Assembly: GCF_000224145.3 (NCBI RefSeq)
Contig: NW_004190455.1
Location: 85,602 to 149,601, forward strand
Direction of reading: 5' to 3'
Origin: Ciona intestinalis
Taxonomy: Eukaryota > Chordata > Ascidiacea > Phlebobranchia > Cionidae
DNA: 64,000 bases
Under the pieces are notes generated by a model. The model was not told the origin of the DNA, did not search any database, and saw nothing but the letters and a program-made list of their open reading frames with translations. Shown here piece after piece: positions 25,162 to 36,860 of this stretch. The translations under genes were made by a program, and so were the position numbers. The stretch's first letter is position 1. Each line of letters starts with the position of its first letter.

Positions 25162-28100
25162 TTATCCTAAAAATGTCGCTTTTTCCATCCCATCCACTAT
25201 TTCTTCACTTGTATGCTCCAAGGACATTTGGAAATATTGTGTTTCGTAATTATTTGAATCACGAACATATTTCAAATAATCTGGGTCGCCCAAAAGGACA
25301 ACTTTGTCTGCAATTATAACGGTCTGTGGTTTTGAGTCGCCGGCCGAATCTGCAGCGGAATGCATGTAGCTCTCACCCTGCAAATATATCATGGGGTCAG
25401 ATCGGTTGCACCTAAATCCCATATTTTTCTGATCGTGATTTTAACAACTAACAACGAGTCGCGAGGATACGGGTACACAAATCAGCAATTGCTCCAACCC
25501 AGTGGTCAATATGGGTTGTCCAAATTACCAGCAATACATAAAAAAATGAAAAAACAAACAATAACATACTCGGTAACTCATAAGCGGGCACGAGGTGTAT
25601 GAAACAGAACACCCGTGTTATAACGACTGTCGTTGCCCCACCATGTGAGGATAAATAAGTTACATACGTGGTTACTTGTAAGCTGGCACGAGATGTATGA
25701 AACAGAACACACGTGTTATAACGACTGTCGTTGCCCCACCATGTGAGGATAAATAAGTTACATACGTGGTTACTTGTAAGCTGGCAAGAGGTGTATGAAA
25801 CAGAACACACGTGTTATAACGACTGTCGTTTTCCGGCCACGCGAGGATAAAGTAAGTAACATTCATTCATGCATTCATTGTAAGAATAGGTATCCTTATA
25901 TACAAATGCCAGCCTAACCACTGTGCTGGATGAGTGGAGTTATAATACCCTATCCTAAAGTAGCCGAGTTGTAGCTATAAATATGGAGACAAAAACACAC
26001 GTAATAATATTACGAACATACTTTGTTGCCCTCCCCTTCAAGTAACTTCAGCAAAGGCAAGTGTGAAGGTTCGTTATGTTTAGTTCGGTTCAGAAATATA
26101 AAGTCAAACTTATCGACCCCATAATCCAGGGCGAGGTTTGGGATGACTGAACTTGCTTCACTTGCTATAAATGTAACCTGGTAAACATGGAAGTGTTAAT
26201 GTTATACATGGATGTATAGGAATCATGCTACAATTATTTAGTGTGTGATCACTTGTTTATAACATGGGTGTTCTGTTTCGTACACCTAATGAGCGTTTAC
26301 AAGTTACCATGTATGTAATTTTGTGGGTGATTATTTTTATATATGGCTGATAATTTGGACAACCCATTAGTGACCACTGGGTTTAAGCAATTGTCGTTAA
26401 GTGTCTTGCCCAAAGACCACATACACATAAAATGAGCATCGGACCCATTATTCTTTGGTTACAATGTAAGCATATGCAGATGCGCCTACAATGGTAGCAG
26501 CAACAAGCCTTGAACCTGGCATCCTCTAGCTATATGGCAAGCACTCTAACCCGGCCAACTATAAATACGAGTTACCTTGTATGTAACTTTGTGAGTAATT
26601 GTTTTTATATCGTTGATAATTTAAAGTATTAAACACCTCATTAAATTACATGGGGAGTACCCTGACCCAGCCAACTATAAATACACCTATAGTTTATTGT
26701 ATTGTCTATGAGGCCGTTTTTTTTTGGTGTAGTTAAATGACATCGTCGCCTTTAAAGTTGGAAAGTTTGACCCAATCCCTCCCACCCACAAACGGGAAAT
26801 TACACTCGCTGAATTAGGTAAGGTTGAGGTTCTATATTATAGTAAACCCACCCACCTGTTCATCCATTCCCACCATCTTAACAAGCGATCTTGCAGCTTC
26901 CATGTTTTGCTTACACGGCTCAATAACAATTACTTTGCTACTTCGAGGTAAGTTTCGCATGATTCGCAACAAGACGTAGCCCGCATGACAACCAACCACT
27001 AACACTGACTTAGGCATGTGGGATGATACAATGCCATCGATTATTTTGCCTGAAATATATATTGTTTTATAAGATATATTTCACATGGGCGCCAAACATT
27101 TTAAAATGCAAGGAGAGGCAGGAAAAGTTAGACCCGCATTTCTATGAAACAAATTTGGTTCCATTATTTACTGATGATGCAGAAAATTACAGCGTAGACC
27201 TGCCTACCCTGCCACCCCAGGTTTGGCGCGGTTATATAGGTAAGGTCCTACAACATGGCATGGGAAGTCAGGTTTATGTCATAGATGGCCCATTACCCCA
27301 ACACCCAGGGTAGTACAACCCATTAGTGACCACTGGGTTGGAGTAATGCTATGTAGTGTCTTGCCCAAGGACACAAATGCTTATCAGTATCGAGCATTGA
27401 ATCCGGTATCCTTTGGTTACAATGCGCAAGTGCCTAACCACTGATCTACAGCGCCATATACAATAAACTCAGTGAGTCATAACCAATTAAACATCCTCCA
27501 TGATCACACTGGTTAGTTGGGAACTTGGGACGAGGTAATTCAACAAAGGATTGGGGTCACAATATATAAACAACTTTTTAGCCAAAAACATTTCAAACCA
27601 TGTTTAAACTGTAATCGATAAATTTTTAAATTTAAATTTCAACTTTTTACCTTTAGTATTGCTTAAGCTAGGTCCAAACTCTTTAGTTTTGAAATAATCG
27701 TCAACCACATTCAACATTTCTTCAATATTGATCTTTTTCTCTTGCTCGTTTGGAAATCTATTGTGCACGTAGTTCAACAACCGCTTTGACAACGGTTTGC
27801 CTGTAATGTAAAAACATTAATAGCCGGTGAAGGTCTTTAACCATAGGCGCCAAACCTGGGGTGGCAGGGTGGGCAGGCCAACCCAGGAATTTCTATGCTG
27901 CAGTAATCAGTAGACATTATAAATAATGTGGGGTTCATTTTATTTACAATGTTTTTCAATAAATCACAGCACATAAACGGCAATCCATTCGATTTAGCTG
28001 GGTAACTTTAACTATATAAACATTTTAAAGTTATGTGAAATGTTTTTTTTGAATTTGTCGGCTATTAATTTATGTTTAAAATTTTGCTGTCATTGCTGAA

Positions 28101-28949
28101 AGTACTGCTCTAATAAAAGGAGCATTAAAAACTGCAATATGTGTTTGAAACATGGGTATGGGGCTGAAAGGTTGAGAAGTACTGCCTTTACATATTTATC
28201 ACAAATAAAATTCAGCATGTGATGAAAAGTATGTGTTTCAAACATGGGTGTGAACAGCATACTAGGCTTAATAGTGATGTTACTACCACTGCCCATTCAA
28301 TTTACCAAGCGTACTTTACCAATATTAACTATCACTCAAATACTGGTGAGCTAAACTAAACATACATACGTGCTACACATCATGTATGTAGACACCCAGT
28401 TTAACTACAATTTGTTGGCTTAAATATAAAGCAATTGAAACACATAAAAGTTATTATACAACCTGCTAGAGTCCATGGACCGATTTATTAAATTGAATTT
28501 TGCATAAAATACTTGAAACAACTATTTTAAAAATCCTATTTTTGTTATCCTACAATGGAGGAACAGACTATTGTTCTAGATGTTTTATTGGCACAGATTA
28601 TTATAGTTTTGAAACTTTTATCCGAAACGTTATTTCTTTTTCTGTTTTTTTCAATAAGCGTGTTTTAACAACTGTTGTTTTACTGTTACTACCTGTATTT
28701 TCGCTTTTGTAAACTCTCTTGTTCTTCGTTAGCGAAGGGGCGAAATACATTTGTTTCAAAGCTACAGCTATGCTGCTTACCTGTTACAGTGGTCCAGAAA
28801 GTATCAGGGATATAAAACCGCCCATAAGAATACCACCAGAAGTACCCAGTGTGAAATATCAAGTGTTTTATCATCACAAACCCAATGAAACATGCTAACA
28901 CGCATATCGCGTATTCTTCAGGTCCGTATAGAGAAGGGTAGAGCAACAT
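25162..28949 (-). CDS. Membrane-anchored COMT-like protein, probably catalytically inactive
   Basis: Catechol O-methyltransferase family fold. Exons (minus): 28781-28949, 27651-27800, 26856-27049, 26022-26177, 25162-25377; 294 residues. A single N-terminal membrane anchor (residues 13-32, AICVLACFIGFVMIKHLIF) recalls membrane-bound COMT and TOMT. The SAM region is KSVLVVGCHAGYVLLRIMRN then VIVIEPCKQNMEAA, where the usual ELGAYCGYS reads VVGCHAGYV. The metal ligand Asp141 of human S-COMT aligns with Asn201 (FIFLNRTK), and the Asp-Asn pair 169/170 reads Asp247-Lys248 (IIADKVV). The catalytic Lys appears kept (Lys204). The C-terminus EEIVDGMEKATFLG matches the family end. Loss of two of three metal ligands makes methyl transfer doubtful. 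Introns contain SINE and family-C copies. Confidence 0.85.
25490..25870 (+). mobile_element. Composite SINE with three tandem arms in COMT-like intron 4
   Basis: AGCAATTGCTCCAACCCAGT leads into three units, each with GAACACACGTGTTATAACGA or its variant. It ends at GTAACATTCATTCATGCATT, the typical 3' tail. Confidence 0.7.
26250..26560 (-). mobile_element. Composite SINE, near complete, in COMT-like intron 3
   Basis: Read on the minus strand: tRNA-like head with GGTTCAAGGCTTGTTGCTGC, body, CTTGGGCAAGACACTTAACG, then the B arm. Confidence 0.65.
27085..27232 (+). mobile_element. Family-C MITE in COMT-like intron 2
   Basis: GGGCGCCAAACATTTTAAAA to CTGCCACCCCAGGTTTGGCG. A SINE fragment (AACCCATTAGTGACCACTGG) follows at 27305-27460. 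Confidence 0.6.
27843..27990 (-). mobile_element. Family-C MITE in COMT-like intron 1
   Basis: ATAGGCGCCAAACCTGGGGT end present; the far end is weak. Confidence 0.5.
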
Positions 28950-29011
28950 TTCCTGATAATTTGGATCAAATGTTATTTTACAAGAAAGTATATTTTACAG
29001 CAAATTATGGC

Positions 29012-29190
29012 ACGAGTGAAGAATCCTTTGGTACGTGGCAGAATAGGCTGGCGGAAAGTGTTAGGGGTTGGTGGTTAGGGGTTGATGGTTAGGGGGTTAG
29101 TGGTTAGTGGTTATAGGGGTAAGTAGTTAGGGGTTAGTGGTTATATAGGGGTTAGCAAATAAGGTGGGGAGGATTCCTTTACTAGCACCT
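29012..29190. mobile_element. Family-D element, second copy
   Basis: GCACGAGTGAAGAATCCTTT to GGATTCCTTTACTAGCACC, with AGAATAGGCTGGCGGAAAGT and a GGGGTTAGTGGTTA-rich core. Confidence 0.6.
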
Positions 29191-29342
29191 AAATTATATA
29201 AAAGTGTTCAGTAACATTTCCAGAAAAGCAGAACACTCTAAAAACTGGTGAGGTCCATGCAGTAGCACCCCGGGTGTTAGGGTAATGGACCATTGGACCA
29301 ACTCTGGCCTAAATCTATCAACTCGTGGCATGCCTCGCTTCC

Positions 29343-29599
29343 AGACTGCAGAGTATGGTAGGTAGCCAGGTCGCGCGATTTTTTACAGACTTTTGGTTAT
29401 GCATGCCACAATTTGTCCCATGCACGCCAATTCATTAAACAAAGAAAAAAATACGTATTAAATTAAATAAGATTTCCTAACGTGGCTTGAAAATGTACAT
29501 GCTTTGCACGCAGATTTTTAATGATAGCCCGCGCGCACGCAAAAAATAACCTTCGTGCACACGCGAGATCTCGTCAGGAATTGCCATACTCTGCAGACT
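29343..29599. mobile_element. 247-bp element with 11-bp terminal inverted repeats and AGACT direct repeats
   Basis: AGACT (29343-29347), then GCAGAGTATGG (29348-29358), ending CCATACTCTGC (29584-29594), then AGACT (29595-29599). The interior is unremarkable apart from a GC-rich CGCGCGCACGC. The rest of 28950-30540 shows no gene. Confidence 0.65.
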
Positions 29600-30540
29600 G
29601 CCTCGCTTTAAGACGTAAAACATTACTTACAAGAAATTGAATACTCGTAAAACACTCTTACGGTTAAAACGTATTTACATTTTTGAGTCATTTTATTGCA
29701 AACTTATAAATCTTACCCCAGGATATATCGTTGCTTTATTTGCCATCGTATTAGCTTTTCACTCCGAGCAACAATTTCTTGGAATCTTAGGTTATATTCT
29801 ATAGCGAAATACGTCCAACACCCACGATATATTTTACCAAATGAACGTAACCACCAACAAACACTTGTTTTAAATTCGTTACGGATGATTAAATTTCACG
29901 TGATCATTAAACATAGATACCAGAAAAAATGAATTTTGTAATAAACCGGTGTCTCTCATTTTTTGTTCGTTTCGAAAATATGTACAGCCATATAGCAAAC
30001 AACGCCTTGTATTATTAGGCACCTACCTAAAGGGTTAGAGGTTCAAGGCTCTACGCTACTACTATTGTAATCGCCGGTGTCCTTAGGCAAGATCTAAAAA
30101 GTTTTTCTAACCCAAAATGAGTTGCCCAATTTTTTTAACGTTGTAACTTGTATGCGGACATGAGGTGTATAAGACACCATGTATGCCGTGCAATAAGACA
30201 CCCATGTCATAACTCTAGTTGCCCAACACACAAGGATAAATATCTAAACAACCAACTGAAATAGTGTAGTTCAAATTTTTTTCTTATTAACTGCACTTGT
30301 AAATTTTATCTCAAGATAAACACTTTTAAGAAACAAACAATTTAAAAATCAAAATTACACGTTATACAAATGTAAAGCACGCAAAGCAACCAATAATTAC
30401 AATGCATATTAATATAAAGCATGTCTGTATAATAAATGTTTTGTTAATACCACAAAATAATACAAGTATAAAAATAATCAATTCGATAGTGCCACGAGTA
30501 GAATAATCAAAATTACTTTTTTATTTAAAATTTCAATCAG

Positions 30541-30737
30541 TATAGTAGGGTGGGGGGAGATGGGACACCTTTTCATTTCATTTTCTCGTCTCATTTGGTG
30601 GTAAACAAAGAAAATTCAAAAAATTATAAAACCATATCCTCACGACTCCCATAGACTGTTGTTAATTGTTTAAAACAAGACCAGGATATTTGGATATTAT
30701 GCGCTAAAGGTGTTCCATCTCCCCCCATAGTACTATA
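30541..30737. mobile_element. MITE-A abutting the PLEKHF stop codon
   Basis: TATAGTAGGGTGGGGGGAGA to CCCCCCATAGTACTATA; its right end lies 7 bases beyond the 3' end of the reading frame, so it is in the 3' UTR. Confidence 0.9.
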
Positions 30738-30743
30738 CTAATG

Positions 30744-33026
30744 TCAAGCCTCATTGCTTGATTCAGAGTCCGAGCTGTAAGAAGTATCCCCAAATGCAAG
30801 TTTATTATTAGGAACATTTGATGCCGTAACTTCAGGCGTATTGCTACCATTCTGTAAGGACTGATAACATACGTCACAAACTCGTAATGGTTTAGCAGAT
30901 TGATGTTGAATGATACATTTTTTTGTCGAACACGCGTTACAGACCACCAAGCCACATTTCCGACAATGATGTTTTCGTTGTAATGTTGTGAATCTTGTCT
31001 TCTTACACCTCATGCACACAACTGCTTCTGAATCAGGGACCCACGTTGGGGCAAACTGGTCCGTAACACTAATAGATGGTCCTGTTTGAAAGAAACAACA
31101 ATGTATAGGATAATATATAATAAAATACACTTCACAACATACATTAATAGAGACGACCAGATTAGGTAGTTAAATCATTAGTCCTTTAATAATATAATTA
31201 CAAAAATCCCCAGAAAATTGCTTTTTGGCTTGCCTGGCAGCGATGAACAACATGTATGTAGTAAAACTGATGCGCAAATATCTCAAATAAATCAACCGGT
31301 TTATGTATAATAGAACATGTATTGTATCTGTATTCCATTTTACCAGGCACTACCTTGTCCATTAAGCAGGTTTACGATGTAAACATTAAACAAAAGAAAC
31401 AAATTCTAGTAATCGCTACACCCCTTCACCCATTACATTTATATTTTCAAACTATCTGTTCATCATTATTTGCCAAAATTTTCTCAACTGGACACGGTAT
31501 TCCAAGAAAAATATTATTAATAAGTAAAACTTAACTATAAAAGTTTACTGTCTTAGGTTTGTTGACCTATACTAATAATCCAACAAAGTACTTTCGCTTT
31601 GCTGGAGTTATACCTTGTACCCGCACTGCCACACATAGCTTATGGGTTTGGCAATCATGCTGTATCCTCCACTACAGTCTGTATGTGAGCTATCTCTTGC
31701 CTAAATCTCGGTTGCTATGCTCCGAGACCTTGACTAAGTAGGGCAGCTCAAAAAGCTGCGTTTTTAGGGAAGCTTTGTTGTAGCTTTACCATCAAGCTTT
31801 TCTTAATTCCAAGGCTTTAGTATTAATATTATAGGGTGTAACGGCCACATATTTTATACAAAACGTTCTTTTTTTCTCTGTTTTATCAATATGCGTGATT
31901 TAACTTTTAACAACTGTTGTTTTACCGTTACTACCCGTCTTTTCGCTTTTGTCAACTTTCTTGTTCTTCGTTATCGTGACCGCAGAAACGAAATAAATTT
32001 CATTCATCGTTCAGTATACTATGTATAATATAGCGTATTATGTATATAGTATTCACATTTTGTATTACCTGATTTTTTCTTCTCTTCATCTATACACCTA
32101 GTCATGTGTGTGAGCCATTCTTCTTTCTCCATGGCAGTTTGCGCATAAACGGCGAACGACTTTGAAGGTGAAATAATCAACCATCCGTTCTTTAACGTAT
32201 CAGAACCATCAGCTGCTGCGGTTTCCTCGTTATCGGGGATTTCTTCAACTCTGACATTCCGTAAACTTAACACGCTCTGTTTGTTGTACCTGGGGTACAA
32301 GCATAAGTGTTAGGGGCATAGGCACCAAACCTGGGGTGGCAGAGTGGGCAGGCCAACCCTAGGATTTAAACTCCACTTTAAACAAAAATATTCGCAAGGT
32401 AAACCCATACAAATCACTAATATTTGTAACCATTGATGGTACATGTTAAATGGATTGATTCATTGTTTTACAATTAAAGTCCACAGAGTGATTTAGTATA
32501 GAATCACTCATAATTAACTATTTCAATACAAATTTTGGTTGTTGAACAAATTTTGTTAAATATAAACTTGTTAAATGTATATTATACTTGAAAACTATGA
32601 TTGGAACAAAGAATTGATTAGTTTAACCACTGCCGTAAAATAAGGTAAAAATAAAAAAACTACATTCAGTATAAAAATACACCCAAAACAGATATTAACA
32701 TAACCTATTAAAAGTTAGACAACCTTTTTTTCAAATACTTGTACACTAAAACATAAATAGAAAAATACTAAATCTGCTAAAGCCACTAATGAATATATAT
32801 ATAATTACCTTTTCTTATTAATTACAATGTTCCCGTATACCAAAACATCATTAAAAAGGAAAAACTGTCGTGCTTTTGGTTTCTTTCTGCATAGTTTCGT
32901 TAGAACACCTTCCCCAACTAACACACGCGATGGATGGAAAAGAGGTTTCCCTGACGATCCGAAACAAGACTCAACGTGGCTGATTCTCCGAGCATTAATC
33001 TCAGTGTTGGCCAATCTTTCAACCAT
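30744..33026 (-). CDS. PLEKHF2: Phafin, PH and FYVE domain protein of endosomes
   Basis: Exons (minus): 32809-33026, 32069-32289, 30744-31081; 258 residues against 249 in human PLEKHF2. N-terminus MVERLANTEINARRIS and GEGVLTKLCRKKPKARQFFL, then the PH core (NGWLIISPSKSFAVYA, EKEEWLTHM). The FYVE finger has all signatures: WVPD, RKHHCRKCG, four CxxC pairs and RVCDVC, so PtdIns3P binding on early endosomes is expected. The acidic Ser-rich tail (SSDSESSNEA) also fits. PLEKHF1 and PLEKHF2 cannot be separated from this alone; a single pre-duplication orthologue is likely. A family-C MITE lies in intron 1 (32318-32470) and a repeat E in intron 2. Confidence 0.94.
32318..32470 (-). mobile_element. 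Family-C MITE in PLEKHF intron 1
   Basis: CATAGGCACCAAACCTGGGG end; remainder degenerate. Confidence 0.5.
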
Positions 33027-33450
33027 TATTCAAACCTAATATTCATTGCGAAACAGGGTTTCTGCAGAAATTGCTACAATTTGAAAAAAACAGTACAGTA
33101 GCATGTTTTGGGAAATGAAGCGGACAGTTTTGAATTACTCACACAGTGATTAACTTGTTATTGCTAATTAGTTTTGGATCATTGGGTTTAAGCAATATTA
33201 ATGAAGAACGAAATAGAATAAAAAGAATCAAACAAAAACGACAAAAAAGCATCTTTACTTTAACAATATAATTTTACACCAGATTTTTTATAGGAATGTA
33301 TTCGTGGAATATGAAATATAAGTTTATGCATGATGATATTACAGCTCGCATTTCCTTATCAAATCATGCTGTTTATTCCAAAGAACAAATTCATTCAATA
33401 AACACAAAAACTAAGCAATGAGAGAAACAGTGTTAGGAACGGTTTATTCT

Positions 33451-33795
33451 TTATTGTTTTAGTAAACCACTGCCAGGAACATGTTTTCGAACTTTTGGCA
33501 GTTCTTCTGGCGTGGGCATATGGTCCCCAGTGACTTTGTTTGGTTCAACGGCAGTTTTAGTTTGTTTTTTCATTTCCGCTCGTGCCATGTTGTAATCGCC
33601 CGAGTCAAAATATTTGCAGCCTTTATTTGCGAGTCTTTGCTGCAGTAAACTCGTGCCGCGCTTCGATTTTAGGTTTCCATATTTTGCAGCGAGCAGCTTT
33701 TCTTGCTCTTTTTCAATTTTAACAGGGGCTTTGGGGACCTTGAAAGATTCCGTTTCCATAGCAGTGTCCTCACTATTTTGTTGCACCACCTCCAT
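33451..33795 (-). CDS. ENSA: Endosulfine/ARPP19, PP2A-B55 inhibitor
   Basis: Single-exon reading frame of 114 residues. The core KGCKYFDSGDYNMARAEMKK contains the FDSGDYNMA motif whose Ser is phosphorylated by Greatwall kinase to inhibit PP2A-B55 in mitosis. Upstream LLAAKYGNL and LLQQRLANKG fit the family helices, and TGDHMPTPEELP follows. The vertebrate C-terminal PKA site (RKPS) is not evident: the tail reads VRKHVPGSGLLKQ. ENSA and ARPP19 are vertebrate paralogues, so the symbol covers both. The start ATG at 33795 gives the usual length. Confidence 0.93.
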   Translation of the reverse strand: MEVVQQNSEDTAMETESFKVPKAPVKIEKEQEKLLAAKYGNLKSKRGTSLLQQRLANKGCKYFDSGDYNMARAEMKKQTKTAVEPNKVTGDHMPTPEELPKVRKHVPGSGLLKQ

Positions 33796-33959
33796 CAGTA
33801 ATTATATTGTTACAACAGCAGCAATAAGTAACTAAAACAGACGTCTGGGAAAAGGAAAGCACACAAATGATAAGAATTGTAAAAAGGGTAAAAAATGATA
33901 CTGGTTTAAAATGTTGAATTATATTTAGATTTGAGTAATGGTAAAACTATTTTTTGGTG

Positions 33960-34040
33960 TGTATAAAACAAAGCATCTGTGTTATAACGACTGTCGTTGC
34001 CCGCAAAGCAAGGATAAATAGGTTACATACAATCATATTA
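33960..34040 (+). repeat. SINE arm upstream of ENSA
   Basis: GTGTTATAACGACTGTCGTT then GCAAGGATAAATAGGTTACA. The interval 34040-34880 is AT-rich with nothing recognised. Confidence 0.6.
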
Positions 34041-34879
34041 AAGATACCAAACCTTGCCCAAAACTAGAGTTGGTATTACAGTGCTGTATTTATAAGAAGG
34101 AAAATAAACGATTATGGTGACTTATATTTTCTTGCGTGTGTGGCAGTTTCAATAGTTAGGAACACAGGTGTTCTGTTATATACATTACATAATCCACATA
34201 TCAGTTATAACTTTATGGGAAAGTGTTTTTGTTTGCAGTAGGCACAGTGAGTGACACGCCCACTCACAAATCTAAAGCTCGTATATATTTAAAATATTAT
34301 TGACTTTTATTTTACTATTTTACTGAAGCAAACATTAAATATTCTAATACTATTAAAAGGTTTTTTGTTTTAAATTTAGCTTAGATTTTTAGTAATTTTA
34401 AAACCCCTGGCCCTGTTAAACAGTACAGCAACAAAATTTAGTTACCAAATTGACTTGTCTATACAGTTATAAAGTACTAGCTTATAAATACTTAAATACA
34501 AACTATATACTACTGAGTTTAAGTTACAATATTTAGTTATATAATTTATATAAAGCTAAGCTAAACCCAACTGATTAGCGCTTAGAAGCGTACTATAAGT
34601 TAACGTAACAACAGACAGCTAACAAATAAGAAGACTATATATATATCATTACCAAACTTATATTTAAAGCATGCACAAACAATATGTAGAATTACTTCGT
34701 AGAACAAGGGACTCATATACACTGTATGTTTCTAACTAAATGAAACTACGTCAGTAAATATAACACATTACAATTTGCGCCTCTCGTGTGCTGTGTATGG
34801 TTTCTATTGGTCGCTACTTTAAAATAATGTATAATAGATGTTACAATAGAGTTAAACGAATAATTTTTTCTTATTTATC

Positions 34880-35172
34880 CTCGCATGGCGGGGTAATGAC
34901 AGTTGTTATAACACGGGTGTTCTGTTTTATTCACTTCGTACCCGCCGGTTACCACGTATATGTAACTTTATGGGTGATATATTTCCCATTTTCGTATTTT
35001 TCTGTATGGCTGATAATTTTACAACCATTAGTGACTACTGGGTGGGAGCAACTGCCGTTAAGTGTCTTGCTCAAAGATACATATACGCCCCTAATTCTAG
35101 CAAGCATCGAGCCCCTACCAGAACCGTCTTTTCGCAACACAGGCGCGCTAACCACTATGCCACGGCGCCGAG
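34880..35172 (-). mobile_element. Composite SINE with a clear tRNA-like head
   Basis: Reverse complement starts GGCGCCGTGGCATAGTGGTT (A-box region), continues with AGACGGTTCTGGTAGGGGCT (B-box-like), the GAGCAAGACACTTAACGGCA block, and ends in a B arm. A further arm begins at 35255. Confidence 0.7.
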
Positions 35173-35306
35173 AAAACCACGGCAAACTTTCTGTATTCGT
35201 AAATATACACTCGTGGTGGCTAGGATTAAATTATCGCCCACAAACTTGGCACCTCGTAAGCGGGCACGAGGTGTATGAAACAACCGTGTTATACGATTTT
35301 TGGATT

Positions 35307-35504
35307 ATATAATAGGGTGGGAGAAGACGGGACACCTTTACCACATAATATCCATTTACCTTGATCGTGTTTTAAACAATTATCAGCAGTCTATGGAAGT
35401 CGTAAGGATACAGATTTATAAATCTTTTAATGTTCTTTGTTTACTACCAATTAGATCTAGAAAATAGAATGAAAAGTTGTCCCATCTTTCCCCACCCTAC
35501 TATA
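35307..35504. mobile_element. MITE-A, intergenic
   Basis: TATAATAGGGTGGGAGAAGA to CCCATCTTTCCCCACCCTAC. Confidence 0.87.
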
Positions 35505-35696
35505 AAATAAAAAGTGACGGTTAACGGAAACAAGTTATGAAGCTTAATCAGATCGTAATGTCCGACACGTGTTTCTAGTTGCATTTCTGTAGCGATGTGG
35601 TCTAACCGGTTCATAACCCTCAAGTACTAAACCAAACCAAACCACCAACGTTAAACACACGCGTGGCAAGGTTGCATTGAATATTGCATTCGGTTA

Positions 35697-35892
35697 TATA
35701 GTAAGGTTGGGAAAGATGGGACACCTTTTTATTATATTTTACTCGTCCCATATGGTAATAAACAAAGAATATAAATATGTATAAAATTGTCTCCCCACGA
35801 ATCCCATAGAGCATAGACCGTTGTTAATAACACGATCAGGATATTTGGATATTATGTGCAAAAAGTGCCCGGTCTTCCCCCACCCTATTATA
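35697..35892. mobile_element. MITE-A, intergenic
   Basis: TATAGTAAGGTTGGGAAAGA to CTTCCCCCACCCTATTATAA; repeat E follows at 35965-36075 (TAACAACTTTCGTTTTGCTT). Confidence 0.85.
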
Positions 35893-36074
35893 ACTTAAGA
35901 TATATAAACTCGTATACTTTTTGCTGGGTGTAATAGGACAATCTTTTATTTAATGAATACAAAGGTTTTACTTCTGTAGCGTGTTATAACAACTTTCGTT
36001 TTGCTTTAACGTTATCGTCTCTACGTTTTTGTATTATTGTAACTCCTTTGTTAACCGAAGATACGAAATAAAGT

Positions 36075-36275
36075 TGAACGTATGTAACTTATTTATCATC
36101 ACATGGCAGGGTAACGACAGTCGTTATAACACGGGTGTTCTGTTTCATACACCTCGTGTCCGCTTACAAGTTACCATGTATGTAACTGATTTATCCTCGC
36201 ATGGCGGGGCAACGGCAGTCGTTATAACACGGATGTTTTGTTTCATACACCTTGTGCCCGAGATACTATGTATGT
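36075..36275 (-). repeat. Two tandem composite-SINE arms
   Basis: Both units carry AACGACAGTCGTTATAACAC or AACGGCAGTCGTTATAACAC. Confidence 0.7.
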
Positions 36276-36860
36276 AACTTTGATTGCTTTTTTATTACAC
36301 CAACGAAAACTGCATGTTGTATAAGAAGTTTCAAAACCTGATTTGCAACAATAATTAAAAATCATCGGTTATTCATTTTTCACAGCCATGATTCTAAAAT
36401 CCGTCGCCCGTCTTACGTGTTCCACAATTAAAGAGACAACGTGAGTAATTCGCTTCAGGCGATTGCAGTAATATGAACACTGTCGGTTTACTATCAAGAA
36501 ATAAGGGTCAGCGAGTTACAGACATTGTATTCTTAGTGTATCAGAATGTTGTTGCTGTATTGGAAAATATGTGTTTCTGTTAACGGTAACTGTTCTTTGT
36601 AATAATTAATTGTTCGTCTCTTCGATTACGGTAGCGAAGATTTAGAAATATTTTAAACGGAAATGCAAGATATAGCGACAAAACAACAGTTGGTAAAACG
36701 CACTTACAATTAAAAACATATTTATATTTAGTTGGAAGAAAATAATCGTGGTCGCTACACCTAGCAGACAAACGAGCCATGATTGCTGGATTACTGGAAC
36801 AATTGTGTCTTGCCTTTTGAGCGCAAAAGAAACTAAAAAAAGACAAGAAAAACAAGAAAA

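Noticed and set aside
34788-35312. 174-residue open frame on the plus strand
   Set aside because: It runs through a composite SINE; repeat-derived frames of this kind recur throughout the window.
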